Assembly: GCF_005048225.1 (NCBI RefSeq) | Contig: NZ_SUNI01000015.1 | Location: 1-64,000, forward strand | Reading direction: 5' to 3' | DNA length: 64,000 bases | From: Paracoccus gahaiensis | GTDB taxonomy: Bacteria; Pseudomonadota; Alphaproteobacteria; Rhodobacterales; Rhodobacteraceae | In this document: in pieces, positions 8,714-16,812 of the stretch | How positions within the stretch are numbered: the first letter of the stretch is position 1 | How the letters are laid out: each line of letters starts with the position of its first letter | Position numbers and translations under genes: made by a program | Notes under the pieces: model-generated | Databases searched by the model: none | Told to the model about the DNA's origin: nothing | What the model saw: only the letters and a program-made list of their open reading frames with translations

Positions 8714-9028
8714 TTACTTGATCAGCAGATCATCGAGGTTGCCCCCGGCATCCAGATGACCCTTCACCCAGAGTGGCTGCCGCCCCCGGCCCGTCCAGGT
8801 CGCAGACGTGTCGTCGGGGTTGGCATATTTGGCCGCGACGGACGATTTGACAGATTTGCTGGCCCCAAGCAGCTCCTTCAACGAATAGCCATGCTCTTCA
8901 GCAGCCTGTTGAACCGCCGCCTTGGCTTTGTCTTTCTGCTTTGTCTCATAACCGTCGATCTGCCGACCAACCGTCTTGTGCAGGTCCCGAAGTTCCTTGA
9001 GCGACATGTTTTCGAGATCAATACTCAT
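8714..9028 (-). CDS. H-NS-family nucleoid protein
   Basis: A 104-residue protein with an N-terminal coiled-coil oligomerisation region (LKELRDLHKTVGRQIDGYE) and the C-terminal H-NS DNA-binding core TWTGRGRQPLWV, like HvrA/H-NS proteins of Rhodobacterales. ATG 9028 is preceded by AGGAA at good spacing. Plasmid-borne H-NS proteins usually silence incoming AT-rich genes and reduce the fitness cost of carriage. Its place between the transfer operon and the virB operon suggests control of conjugation genes. It lies 3' of virB6 on the same strand but has its own RBS and a 62-bp gap. Confidence 0.88.
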   Translation of the reverse strand: MSIDLENMSLKELRDLHKTVGRQIDGYETKQKDKAKAAVQQAAEEHGYSLKELLGASKSVKSSVAAKYANPDDTSATWTGRGRQPLWVKGHLDAGGNLDDLLIK

Positions 9029-9090
9029 GTAAGTTCCTTTCGATAAAATGAGGACAGCCAAGGCCGCCCTTTTGTCTTTCGCTAATGCGA

Positions 9091-10176
9091 TTATTTCTTT
9101 CCAAGCATTCGGGCTTTGTCTTGCATCCTATTTATCGACTCTGCAACCCCTGTCGAAGCTTGAAAAACAGTTGGATGGGCGGCGAACGCCTGACCGGCCC
9201 GACCAACAGCATTCTCACCTCGACGGGTTTGGCCGGGCGCGGAGGCAATAGCCGAGCCCGCAGAGCCAATAGTTTTACCTGTCGATATAGCCCCCTTGCC
9301 GGCATTCATGACGCTTCTCCCCTGCCCCATGAATTTGTTTCCCGCAGTGACAACGCCGAGCAATTGAAGGTTTCCTGACACACTCCCTACGATCATCGGC
9401 AAGAAACCAATACAAAGTAAAATCAGGATCATCAGAACCATGAACGGAAGAAAGTCCCCGATGCTTGCATACCCGGATGTACCGATGCGATTGATCAAGT
9501 CATTACCCATGGAAATCATGATCGAGAAAATCGATGCAATGAAGACAGGATAAAGGGACCAGCTTAAACAGGCGGACAGCCAACGTTCAAAAAAGCCTTT
9601 GGTTGCCTCGAATAATGTCAGAGCAATCATGATCGGGGCGAGGCCCAAGAGCACAGTGATGACGACCTTGGGAAACAGGATCATCAATGCGGATGCCGCC
9701 GAGATAAAACCCATGAGAACCAGACAAATCCCGGACACGATGCCTGTCACGAACCAGCCGCCCATTTCAGCTGCAATATTGGTCGCCGCCTCTGCAAATT
9801 GATCCATCATGCGATCAATAGCGGCCGCAAACCCGTCGGTGATGGTGGCCCCGCTGAGGCCATTTCCACTCGATGCAAGTATGCCTCCGGCGACCGCCTC
9901 GATTGCGGCCAGGATCCCGTTCGCGACGGTCCAGAACTGGTTCCAGTTCCATGCGAATATCCCAATCAATGACAGCTTGATCACCAGGCTGAGACATTGG
10001 ACCCACGCCATGGGCCGCAGCTGCACCATCATATTGACGCCGACCAAAGCGACCGCGAGGACTGCCATGTAGCCAACAAGGGTTCCAGACGCCTCGACAA
10101 GTCCCAGAAAAGTTGATCTGGCGGCATTCTCCAGAAACCTTTCAGCTGACTCTATGATCGGTTGAACCGCTGGCAT
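9091..10176 (-). CDS. virB6: T4SS inner-membrane protein VirB6
   Basis: A 361-residue polytopic protein of the VirB6/TrbL family. Hydrophobic segments occur at about residues 25-50, 60-85, 150-185, 190-215 and 230-260, followed by a small-residue-rich C-terminal tail. The conserved Trp-containing early part (FAWNWNQFW) fits the family. VirB6 forms part of the inner-membrane channel that contacts DNA during transfer. The start codon sits one base after the stop of the upstream 195-aa gene, so the two are coupled. Confidence 0.85.
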   Translation of the reverse strand: MPAVQPIIESAERFLENAARSTFLGLVEASGTLVGYMAVLAVALVGVNMMVQLRPMAWVQCLSLVIKLSLIGIFAWNWNQFWTVANGILAAIEAVAGGILASSGNGLSGATITDGFAAAIDRMMDQFAEAATNIAAEMGGWFVTGIVSGICLVLMGFISAASALMILFPKVVITVLLGLAPIMIALTLFEATKGFFERWLSACLSWSLYPVFIASIFSIMISMGNDLINRIGTSGYASIGDFLPFMVLMILILLCIGFLPMIVGSVSGNLQLLGVVTAGNKFMGQGRSVMNAGKGAISTGKTIGSAGSAIASAPGQTRRGENAVGRAGQAFAAHPTVFQASTGVAESINRMQDKARMLGKK

Positions 10177-10177
10177 G

Positions 10178-10765
10178 TCAGCGACCTCGCCATGCCCTGC
10201 AGATATCGATGGACGCTTTCAGGTTTCTGCGCACCAGGCGGCTGACTTCATCTCGCATGACAGGGATTTCGTCCAAACCCCAACTTGCAACCACCGCTTG
10301 ATATGAGGCGTCAGCTTCGTCCCATGATGGATACTCAACTTCGCATGGGCAGCTGCTTGTCTGGACGATATTTTCGTATCTGAAATTGTCGTAAAGGGCT
10401 TTCAGCAAGAGGGCTTGCTGCGCGTCTTCTGGTGGGACATTGGCCGCCCATGCCGGTTCCTCAGGCTTGACGCATCCGTGTCGTGTCAGATTTTGGCCCG
10501 GCGCGGCTTCAGCCAGATCGGGCGTGGTGAAGTCCATGAAGTTGCGATCTGCCTGGGACACAGGCGGCTCCCTCTGGATCTCTGCCATTTGCGGCTCAAG
10601 CATTCCGTCCATGGCAGCCAGCATCGAGTCTCTTTCCGTTTGGGTCAATAACGATGGTTCTGCGCGCGACGGGGAGCCGGCATAATATAGAACCCCTGCA
10701 CCGCCGATGATTGTGCCAAGGATTACTGTTGCCGCGCCTGCCAAGGCTGAGTTGCGATCAATCAT
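10178..10765 (-). CDS. Membrane-anchored T4SS-associated protein of unknown function
   Basis: A 195-residue protein with one N-terminal hydrophobic segment (about residues 9-28, AGAATVILGTIIGGAGVLYY) and a periplasmic remainder with four Cys (GCVKPEE, SSCPCE, DICRAW) that could form disulfides. It sits between virB11 and virB6, its ATG overlapping the virB11 stop, so it belongs to the T4SS operon. It contains FMDFTTPDL, closely similar to the C-terminal LDFTMPDL of the VirB5 encoded in the same operon. No family was recognised. An entry-exclusion or channel-stabilising protein would fit the position, but that is a guess. Confidence 0.7.
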   Translation of the reverse strand: MIDRNSALAGAATVILGTIIGGAGVLYYAGSPSRAEPSLLTQTERDSMLAAMDGMLEPQMAEIQREPPVSQADRNFMDFTTPDLAEAAPGQNLTRHGCVKPEEPAWAANVPPEDAQQALLLKALYDNFRYENIVQTSSCPCEVEYPSWDEADASYQAVVASWGLDEIPVMRDEVSRLVRRNLKASIDICRAWRGR

Positions 10766-11768
10766 GGTTTTGCTCTCCATTGTCCCCGCTCTCGGGGATG
10801 TAAAATTCCAGCACGCCCCGATCGCCGCCGGCGCGGCCGGTCTGGATCACCACGTCGATCGAACTGCCGATGTAGCGCAGCGTGTCGGTATAGGTCAGCG
10901 GCAGCTCTGATTTCAGCGCCATGATGGCGAGTTTCGACAAGGCCAGCCTCGGGGTTTCCGCATGGATCGTGGTCATCGATCCGCCATGGCCGGTATTGAT
11001 CGCTTCGATAAAGGTCATGGCCTCCTTGCCGCGAACCTCGCCGACGATCAGCCGGTCGGGCCGCATCCGCAGACAAGACGTCAGCAGTATGTCCGGCGTC
11101 CTGGTCCGGCTGTCGCGGTCCGCGATCAGCGTCACCACGTTGGGCTGTGTCGGGACCAGCTCGGAGGCGTCCTCGATGGTGATCATCCGTTCGCTGTCGC
11201 TGACATAGGACAGCATCTTGCGGGCGAAGACCGTCTTGCCGCTGTCGGTCGCGCCCGCGATCAGGGCGTTCATCTTGTGACCGACAATGAACGCCATGGC
11301 CGCGTCAATATCCCCGGAGGCCGCCAGATCTTTCAGTTCGCGTTTGGTCTCCGCGCGGGCCTTGTCCACCGAGTACTCCTGGCCATGCAGGTATTTCACC
11401 TTGATCTGGTCGAGAGGCAGAGACGAGAAGAACCGCATCGAGATGGCCGCACCCGACAGCACGGCAGGTTCTGCCACCACCTGTGCACGGATCGGACGGC
11501 CCCGGTAATCCACGGAGGTCGAGATGATCGGGGCGTCCCTGCCGAGGGTCAGCTTGCCCGCGCTGGCGATGATCCGGCCCAGGTCGGTGACTTCCTGCCG
11601 GTTCATCGAGTCGCGGGCTACCAGCTTCATCGCCGGATCGCCGTGTTCCAGCGACCAGATGCGGCCGTCCGGATTGATGGCGATTTCCACCAAGGCGGGG
11701 CTGTCGATGACAGCCCCGATCCGGGCCAGGGCTTCGTCGAGATAGCTGCCATGGGTCATAACGTTCAT
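10758..11768 (-). CDS. virB11: T4SS ATPase VirB11
   Basis: A 336-residue hexameric secretion ATPase of the VirB11/PulE family. It contains the N-terminal domain, the linker with RPIRAQVV, Walker A GATDSGKT (Asp where many VirB11 have Gly, but the GxxxxGKT pattern is kept), the Asp box MITIEDASEL, Walker B LRMRPDRLIVGEVRG and a His box with TGHGGSMTTIHA. ATG 11768 is two bases past the virB10 stop. Longer in-frame extensions upstream run inside virB10 and are not real. Confidence 0.95.
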   Translation of the reverse strand: MNVMTHGSYLDEALARIGAVIDSPALVEIAINPDGRIWSLEHGDPAMKLVARDSMNRQEVTDLGRIIASAGKLTLGRDAPIISTSVDYRGRPIRAQVVAEPAVLSGAAISMRFFSSLPLDQIKVKYLHGQEYSVDKARAETKRELKDLAASGDIDAAMAFIVGHKMNALIAGATDSGKTVFARKMLSYVSDSERMITIEDASELVPTQPNVVTLIADRDSRTRTPDILLTSCLRMRPDRLIVGEVRGKEAMTFIEAINTGHGGSMTTIHAETPRLALSKLAIMALKSELPLTYTDTLRYIGSSIDVVIQTGRAGGDRGVLEFYIPESGDNGEQNHD

Positions 11769-11770
11769 GC

Positions 11771-13192
11771 TCAGAATATCTCCAGATCGCGGTCCACCAT
11801 CACGGTGATCCGGGTGCCCTGGGCCACGCTGATGGTCGGCGGCATCGACACATACTTGCCGATGGCCGAGTTGGTCGCACCGCCGAGAGCGTCGGAGACT
11901 TCGGTCGCGGCATCGTTCGATCCTCCCGTGGAAATGGTCACGCCGCCATCGTTGGTGTCGTTTTCCACAAGTGATGGGATGGCCGAGATCGTGGAGATCA
12001 GCGCCGCCGCCCCGAAGCGGCGGACAAAGTGGTTGTTGACCTTGCCGGTGGTCCCGGAACGGCCCAGAGCATCGCCGCCGAACGAGCTGATCTGCACCGA
12101 CTGGTTGTCGGGCATGATGATGCGTTCCCAAGCCACCAGAAGCCGGTTTTGACCGGTATCCACGTCAGCGGAGTAGCTGCCGATCAGGCGAGATCCGCGC
12201 GGGATCAGGATGCGCGAGCCGTCATGGGCGACCACATCGGTGGTCACGAGGCCACGGATCGGACCTTCCAGCGTCGAGTCGATGGCCGTTTCCAGCACCG
12301 CCTGAATCATCGTGCCCTGCGTGACGGTGTTGGACGGATTGACGATGATTTCCGCGCGTTGCACCTGAACCGGACGACCGGCATCCCGCACAAACTGCGC
12401 GTCACTGCTCAGCCGTGCTGCCTGCTGTGCAGCTGCCCCGTCACCCAGACCCGCCGCTCCCGCGCCAGCACCCGCCGCGCCACCGCCTCCCCCGCCAAGT
12501 GCGACCATGGACGACTGCCGCCGCGCCTGTTCCAGCTGCCCGGCCTCATCCGCCGATTGCCGGCGCTGCGTTAGCAGATCGTCAGTGCTGCCCGGCATCA
12601 CGCTTTGCCCGGTTTGCAGGCGCATCATGTCCATCTGATTGTTCAGCCCGGCGATTTGCAGGTCACGGCTGCTCAACGCATCCCGCAGTTCCTGTTCGCG
12701 GGACTGCGCCTCTTCGCGCAGCTGTTCCAACTCACCACGCATCTGCTCGAGAGCTTCGGTATCCAGGACAGGTTCGACATCGCTCTCTTCAGCCGGGGCA
12801 TCCGCCAGGCGGTCGATCTGGTCTTGCAGCCCCCGGATCAGGTCAGCCAACTCGGAGCCCTCGTTGACCGGGGCAGGCTCAGGGGTGGTGTCCGGCGCAG
12901 CCATCAGCACCGGTTCCGGGGCGGCGTCGGGAGCCAGGCGCGGCGCGCTGTCCAGATCGCCAAAGCCGCTGCCCTCGCGCTGGAACTCGCTGGCCCTGCT
13001 GACATCGAGGTCCGCCGCACCTTCCGGCTGAGAGTAGACATAGACCAACCCGGCAATCAGCGCCCCGCCGCAGAGCAATCCGGTCATCCTGGCGGCATTT
13101 GCCGCAGGACGCGCCTTCCGCGCTGCCTTGGGGTCCGATTTCTCCAGCCCTGCCAAGCGTTCGCGCAGGTCGATGCTGTCCTGATCGCTCAC
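11771..13192 (-). CDS. virB10: T4SS core protein VirB10/TrbI
   Basis: A 473-residue protein with a short cytoplasmic N-terminus, one membrane helix (about residues 33-50, MTGLLCGGALIAGLVYVY), a long variable periplasmic stretch with coiled coil (about 140-200), and the C-terminal TrbI/VirB10 beta-barrel domain (VLIPRGSRLIGSYSADV, VQISSFGGDALGRSG). VirB10 spans both membranes and senses energy from VirB11/VirD4. It overlaps virB9 by 4 bp. A Gly/Ala-rich linker occurs near residues 230-255 instead of the usual Pro-rich one. Confidence 0.95.
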   Translation of the reverse strand: MSDQDSIDLRERLAGLEKSDPKAARKARPAANAARMTGLLCGGALIAGLVYVYSQPEGAADLDVSRASEFQREGSGFGDLDSAPRLAPDAAPEPVLMAAPDTTPEPAPVNEGSELADLIRGLQDQIDRLADAPAEESDVEPVLDTEALEQMRGELEQLREEAQSREQELRDALSSRDLQIAGLNNQMDMMRLQTGQSVMPGSTDDLLTQRRQSADEAGQLEQARRQSSMVALGGGGGGAAGAGAGAAGLGDGAAAQQAARLSSDAQFVRDAGRPVQVQRAEIIVNPSNTVTQGTMIQAVLETAIDSTLEGPIRGLVTTDVVAHDGSRILIPRGSRLIGSYSADVDTGQNRLLVAWERIIMPDNQSVQISSFGGDALGRSGTTGKVNNHFVRRFGAAALISTISAIPSLVENDTNDGGVTISTGGSNDAATEVSDALGGATNSAIGKYVSMPPTISVAQGTRITVMVDRDLEIF

Positions 13193-13902
13193 TGCACCAA
13201 CCTCACGGCTTTCATCATCCCCACGGTGGATTCAACCGAACCCAAGCGCAGCATCCAGAATGGGCTGGTGCCCGTGACCCGCACCACGCCATCGGGCAGG
13301 GTCTGGGAATTGACGGTGACTTCCTGACCCGCCGTGACCTTGAAGATCGCCGGCAGTTCGCCGTTGCGGCGGAAGGCGAAGTAGGTGAAGGCCCCGTCAT
13401 CCCAGACTTCCGTGGGCGTGGTGCCGTTCACGATGCTGCCGCCGTAATCATGATTGAGCGGTCCGCGGGCCACGTGGCGGTTGGCGGGCGTGGTGCCGCC
13501 CGAGCCTCGCGGATAGGTGAAGCGGACCACTGAGAACTGCGCCGAGGCGCTTTCAGAGACTTCGAAGTAGTATTGCCGCTTGTTGGTGTAGACATTGATG
13601 TTCGTGGCCGCCCCGCTGGTGGTGGGCTTCATCACGAAGGCGCTGCCGCCCGGCACTGCATCGAAGTTGAAGCTGACGGTATCGCCTGCGACGACAGAGG
13701 TGATCTGCTCATCGGGGCCGAACTCCACGGAGGTGACCCGGCCAACCTGCGTCTGGACCCGGTAGACCTGTCCATCAACCCATTGGGCATAACGCACGCG
13801 GGCATCGAGATTGCCCGCCCGGGGGGTGACTTCGGCCAAAGCGACCGAGGCCCCCATGCAGACCGCGCACAAGGCCACGGCAAAACGAATACCCCGCATC
13901 AC
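13189..13902 (-). CDS. virB9: T4SS outer-membrane complex protein VirB9
   Basis: A 237-residue protein with a signal peptide (cleavage probably after ASVALA), then the VirB9/CagX/TrbG domain with EFGPDEQITSVVAGDT, MKPTTSGAATNINVYTNKR and the C-terminal DGAFTYFAFRRNGELPAIF. VirB9 joins VirB10 and a VirB7-type lipoprotein in the outer-membrane core complex. It overlaps virB10 and virB8 by 4 bp each. Confidence 0.95.
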   Translation of the reverse strand: MMRGIRFAVALCAVCMGASVALAEVTPRAGNLDARVRYAQWVDGQVYRVQTQVGRVTSVEFGPDEQITSVVAGDTVSFNFDAVPGGSAFVMKPTTSGAATNINVYTNKRQYYFEVSESASAQFSVVRFTYPRGSGGTTPANRHVARGPLNHDYGGSIVNGTTPTEVWDDGAFTYFAFRRNGELPAIFKVTAGQEVTVNSQTLPDGVVRVTGTSPFWMLRLGSVESTVGMMKAVRLVQ

Positions 13903-14597
13903 TGGACCTCCAACCTGTCAGAGGTGATTGCGTATTCGTAGACGGAGAAGCCAAACGGGTTGGTCCAGACCTCTTCCAGCGACCGGGCCTCGCTGGTCTC
14001 ATAGCGGAGCGCCAGGGTGACGGTGAACAGCCCCTGGGTCTCCCCGTCATCGTTCTGCAGCCGCTTGCGCAGCCGCACCTGTGCCCGGTCATTGGTGATC
14101 AGCGTTACCGAAAGGACCTCCACATCCATGCGGGCACGCGGCCCGTATTTGCGCTGCGGATAATCCGGGTTCTCCGAGGCCCAGAGGCTGCGCATGGAGT
14201 GCAGGGCTGCCCCCGAGGACCGGGCCAGCACCAAGCGGACCCGCAGATCGTTGTCGAGCATGCTGTAGGTTTCCCGGTCGCGGACATAGGCATGGACGAG
14301 AGATTGGACGACCGCATCGCGGTTGCTGACGGAGATCGTTTCCAGATTGACCATCGGCAGGGCCATGCCGCTGCTCGGATCGAACGGCACCAGGACTGGG
14401 GCCGGGGACTCGAGGCTGGCCGCGATCACCGCCGCCATGATGCAGCCGACGGCGCCGAAGCCCCAACCCGCCACGCCGAATTTCTGCCAGAAGGCCCCGC
14501 GCCGGCGCTCGCCATAGATCAGCTCTTCTTCCGTTTCACTGACTCTCCGGTTTGCGACGGCGACGGCTTGCGCCATATTATTTTTGCGATTGAACAT
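13899..14597 (-). CDS. virB8: T4SS assembly factor VirB8
   Basis: About 232 residues: a short cytoplasmic N-terminus, one membrane helix (about 45-65, FGAVGCIMAAVIAASLESP) and a periplasmic NTF2-like VirB8 domain with the conserved YVRDRETYSMLDND. VirB8 is a bitopic inner-membrane protein that nucleates channel assembly. I prefer ATG 14597; a GTG at 14609 that overlaps the virB5 stop is an alternative. It overlaps virB9 by 4 bp. Confidence 0.93.
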   Translation of the reverse strand: MFNRKNNMAQAVAVANRRVSETEEELIYGERRRGAFWQKFGVAGWGFGAVGCIMAAVIAASLESPAPVLVPFDPSSGMALPMVNLETISVSNRDAVVQSLVHAYVRDRETYSMLDNDLRVRLVLARSSGAALHSMRSLWASENPDYPQRKYGPRARMDVEVLSVTLITNDRAQVRLRKRLQNDDGETQGLFTVTLALRYETSEARSLEEVWTNPFGFSVYEYAITSDRLEVQ

Positions 14598-14605
14598 CGG
14601 TGGCC

Positions 14606-15394
14606 TCACTGCAAATCCGGCATGGTGAAATCGAGCATCTGCTGCTCCTGCGCCCAGGCACTGGCCTGCGACACGTCTGACATGCCCATCCCGTAGCTCT
14701 GGATGGCGAGCAGCTGGTTGTTCTTGATCAGCTCACTGACCGCCTCGCCCATCATCCGCGTGTTCAGATCTATGGCCTCCTTAATGCCGGTTTGCTGCGG
14801 GATTTCCCCTACCAGACTGTCGAGGCGCTGCAGGCTGACCGCTGTTTCCCGCTGCGCGGTGTCGGCCGAGGCTGCCACCAGCGCCCCGGTGGTGGCTTGG
14901 CCTGCGGCGCGTCTTTCCGCCACGGTGCCGTCCCGGCCCATGGCTTCGACCCGCGCAGGATCGAGGCCTGCCCCGATCATCGTAGACTGCGCGGCGGCCT
15001 GGATTTGCTCGCGGTAGCCTGACGACAGGCCCGACCAGTCGCCCGAGGATGCCGAGTTCGCCGTCTGCAGGATGCTGGTCATTTTCGGATCGAGAACCGC
15101 ATCCAGCCCGCCGCCCATGAGAAGCCCCTGAATGTCGGCATTGCCGGTCAGGACGGCATAGATCTGCTGCAATTCATTCGTCTGCGATTGCAGTTCAGCT
15201 AATTGCTCAATGAATTGGTCCAGCATGTCGCTCTGAATGCCGTAATCTTCCAGCATCCGCCGGATCTGGATGATCTGCTGCGAAATGGACTGAGTATCAA
15301 CGGTCGGCACCCCTTGCGCCGTGACCGGCGCGGGCAGCGCCACAGACAGGCACACACCCGCGCCGGCGATCAGTCCCTTGACTGCGTTTCGCAT
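14606..15394 (-). CDS. virB5: T4SS minor pilin VirB5
   Basis: A 262-residue exported protein: signal peptide to about residue 26 (APVTA-QG), then long helices with IIQIRRMLEDYGIQSDMLDQ and ending in LDFTMPDLQ. Layout and length fit VirB5/TraC minor pilins, which sit at the pilus tip and mediate contact with recipients. The gene directly upstream (stop 15396) encodes a transglycosylase whose C-terminal part aligns without gaps to residues 177-256 here, so the two share a common VirB5-type region. Confidence 0.85.
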   Translation of the reverse strand: MRNAVKGLIAGAGVCLSVALPAPVTAQGVPTVDTQSISQQIIQIRRMLEDYGIQSDMLDQFIEQLAELQSQTNELQQIYAVLTGNADIQGLLMGGGLDAVLDPKMTSILQTANSASSGDWSGLSSGYREQIQAAAQSTMIGAGLDPARVEAMGRDGTVAERRAAGQATTGALVAASADTAQRETAVSLQRLDSLVGEIPQQTGIKEAIDLNTRMMGEAVSELIKNNQLLAIQSYGMGMSDVSQASAWAQEQQMLDFTMPDLQ

Positions 15395-15395
15395 C

Positions 15396-16598
15396 TTACA
15401 ATCCCCCTTGAAAGTTCATGAAGGCGCGTTCCTGCGCAAAGGCTGAGGCTGCCCCGACTTCAGTCGCGGTCATCGGCTTGGAACGGACCGCGACCAGTCG
15501 CGTCCTGATGATCAGCAGGCGCACGAACTCGGCCCGCATATAGCTGTTCAGCGCCATGGCCTCAGCTGCATTCGTTGTGTCTCCAAGACGCGACATGGCC
15601 TCGTTCAGGCGGTCCATCGCCAGCCCCATGTCCTGCCCGGCCTCATCCGCATATTCGGCCGTGGCCCCACCGATCATCGCCCGGTCGGCATTGGCCATAT
15701 AGCTGGCTTCGATGGAGCCGATCTGGTCGGCAGCACCGAGGGCGGCCATGTATTCTCGATACTTGGTCGGGATGATCTGAACGTATTTCCGGGTTTCCGG
15801 GAAAGGCGGCACGCCGCCATGTCGGCGCACATTGCCCGCCCCGGCATTGTAGGCCGCCAGCGCCAGGATCATCTCGCCGTCAAATTCGTTCAGACGCTGC
15901 GCCAGATAGCGCGCACCACCCTCTGCCTGAATGTAAGGGTCATTCCGATAGGTGTTTCTGATGCCCAGATCACCCGCCGTATCAGGCATGATCTGGGTCA
16001 GGCCGTAGGCCCCGACCGGCGATTGGGCATGCGGGTTGAACCGGCTTTCCTGCCAGACCAGCGCCTGCAACCAGCATCGCCACTGGATCGGCGACAGTCC
16101 CGCGCGCTGCATGTGGTGGGTGTCTGCCGCCGCGCGAATGATGATCTGTTCCACGTTTTCGCGCGCGCCACTGAACAGGCGGTCGGCAGCGGCGCTGTTC
16201 TCGGTCGCATACACATCGGCTACCGGGGCCGCGCCGTCCTCAAGGCCACTCATCATGTCCTCCGCCCCGGCGCCGTCATCGGGCAGGGTCATCCCGCCCG
16301 TGACGGCCTCAAGTGCCGCGACCTGCTCACGGTCGGCTTCAAGGCGCCTGCGCCCTTCCTCGGCCTTCTGCCGTTGCAGAACCAGGTCCGCCTCCAGCCG
16401 CAGGGTGATTTCCGCCTCACGGGCATTCTTGGCCGGATCGACCACCGGCACACCCTGCGCCATCGCAGTGCTGGACAGCATCAGGACAAGAAGAGGCACG
16501 CGCAGAGCCAACCGCAGGATGCCCGCCGGCCCTTGCTCGTTCCTTGACGTCTCGCGCGGGCCTGTCCCCAACGTGGCATTAGTATCACCGTTGCGCAT
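15396..16598 (-). CDS. VirB1-like lytic transglycosylase with VirB5-like ends
   Basis: A 400-residue exported protein. After a signal peptide (to about residue 48) the mature N-terminus reads AQGVPVVD, like AQGVPTVD in VirB5, and continues as a charged helix (55-100). Residues 165-285 form an SLT lysozyme-like domain with catalytic Glu in VWQESRFNPH (about E184), GAYGLTQIMP and AAYNAGAGNV. Residues 317-396 align gaplessly with VirB5 177-256 (by hand about 27 identities in 80), including ASAFAQE versus ASAWAQE. The predicted role is local cutting of peptidoglycan for T4SS assembly, perhaps placed at the pilus by the VirB5-like part. ATG 16598 overlaps the lipoprotein gene stop by 14 bp. Confidence 0.85.
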   Translation of the reverse strand: MRNGDTNATLGTGPRETSRNEQGPAGILRLALRVPLLVLMLSSTAMAQGVPVVDPAKNAREAEITLRLEADLVLQRQKAEEGRRRLEADREQVAALEAVTGGMTLPDDGAGAEDMMSGLEDGAAPVADVYATENSAAADRLFSGARENVEQIIIRAAADTHHMQRAGLSPIQWRCWLQALVWQESRFNPHAQSPVGAYGLTQIMPDTAGDLGIRNTYRNDPYIQAEGGARYLAQRLNEFDGEMILALAAYNAGAGNVRRHGGVPPFPETRKYVQIIPTKYREYMAALGAADQIGSIEASYMANADRAMIGGATAEYADEAGQDMGLAMDRLNEAMSRLGDTTNAAEAMALNSYMRAEFVRLLIIRTRLVAVRSKPMTATEVGAASAFAQERAFMNFQGGL

Positions 16599-16812
16599 AG
16601 GGACCGTCCTCGACCGCGCCTTCATAGACGCCCACCTGCCGCACGGCATCCCGGCGCGCTTCGCCCCAGAGTTCCGGCAGGGGGCGCAGGTCGCAGGTCA
16701 GATCGCCGCGCGCATTGAAGCATTTGCTGCTGACCGGCTGCGATGGGGTGCCCGCGCAAGCCGACAAGGCCAGGGTCGCCAAAACGGCGCAGAGGGTATG
16801 TTTACGCATCAT
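16585..16812 (-). CDS. Small lipoprotein, VirB7-like
   Basis: A 75-residue protein with a lipoprotein signal ending in the lipobox LSAC (lipidated Cys at about residue 19), followed by a short tail with two further Cys. Size, lipobox and location in the virB operon fit VirB7, the lipoprotein that anchors VirB9 in the outer membrane. Sequence alone is too short to prove it. ATG 16812 (or 16809) overlaps the virB4 stop. Confidence 0.75.
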   Translation of the reverse strand: MMRKHTLCAVLATLALSACAGTPSQPVSSKCFNARGDLTCDLRPLPELWGEARRDAVRQVGVYEGAVEDGPYAQR

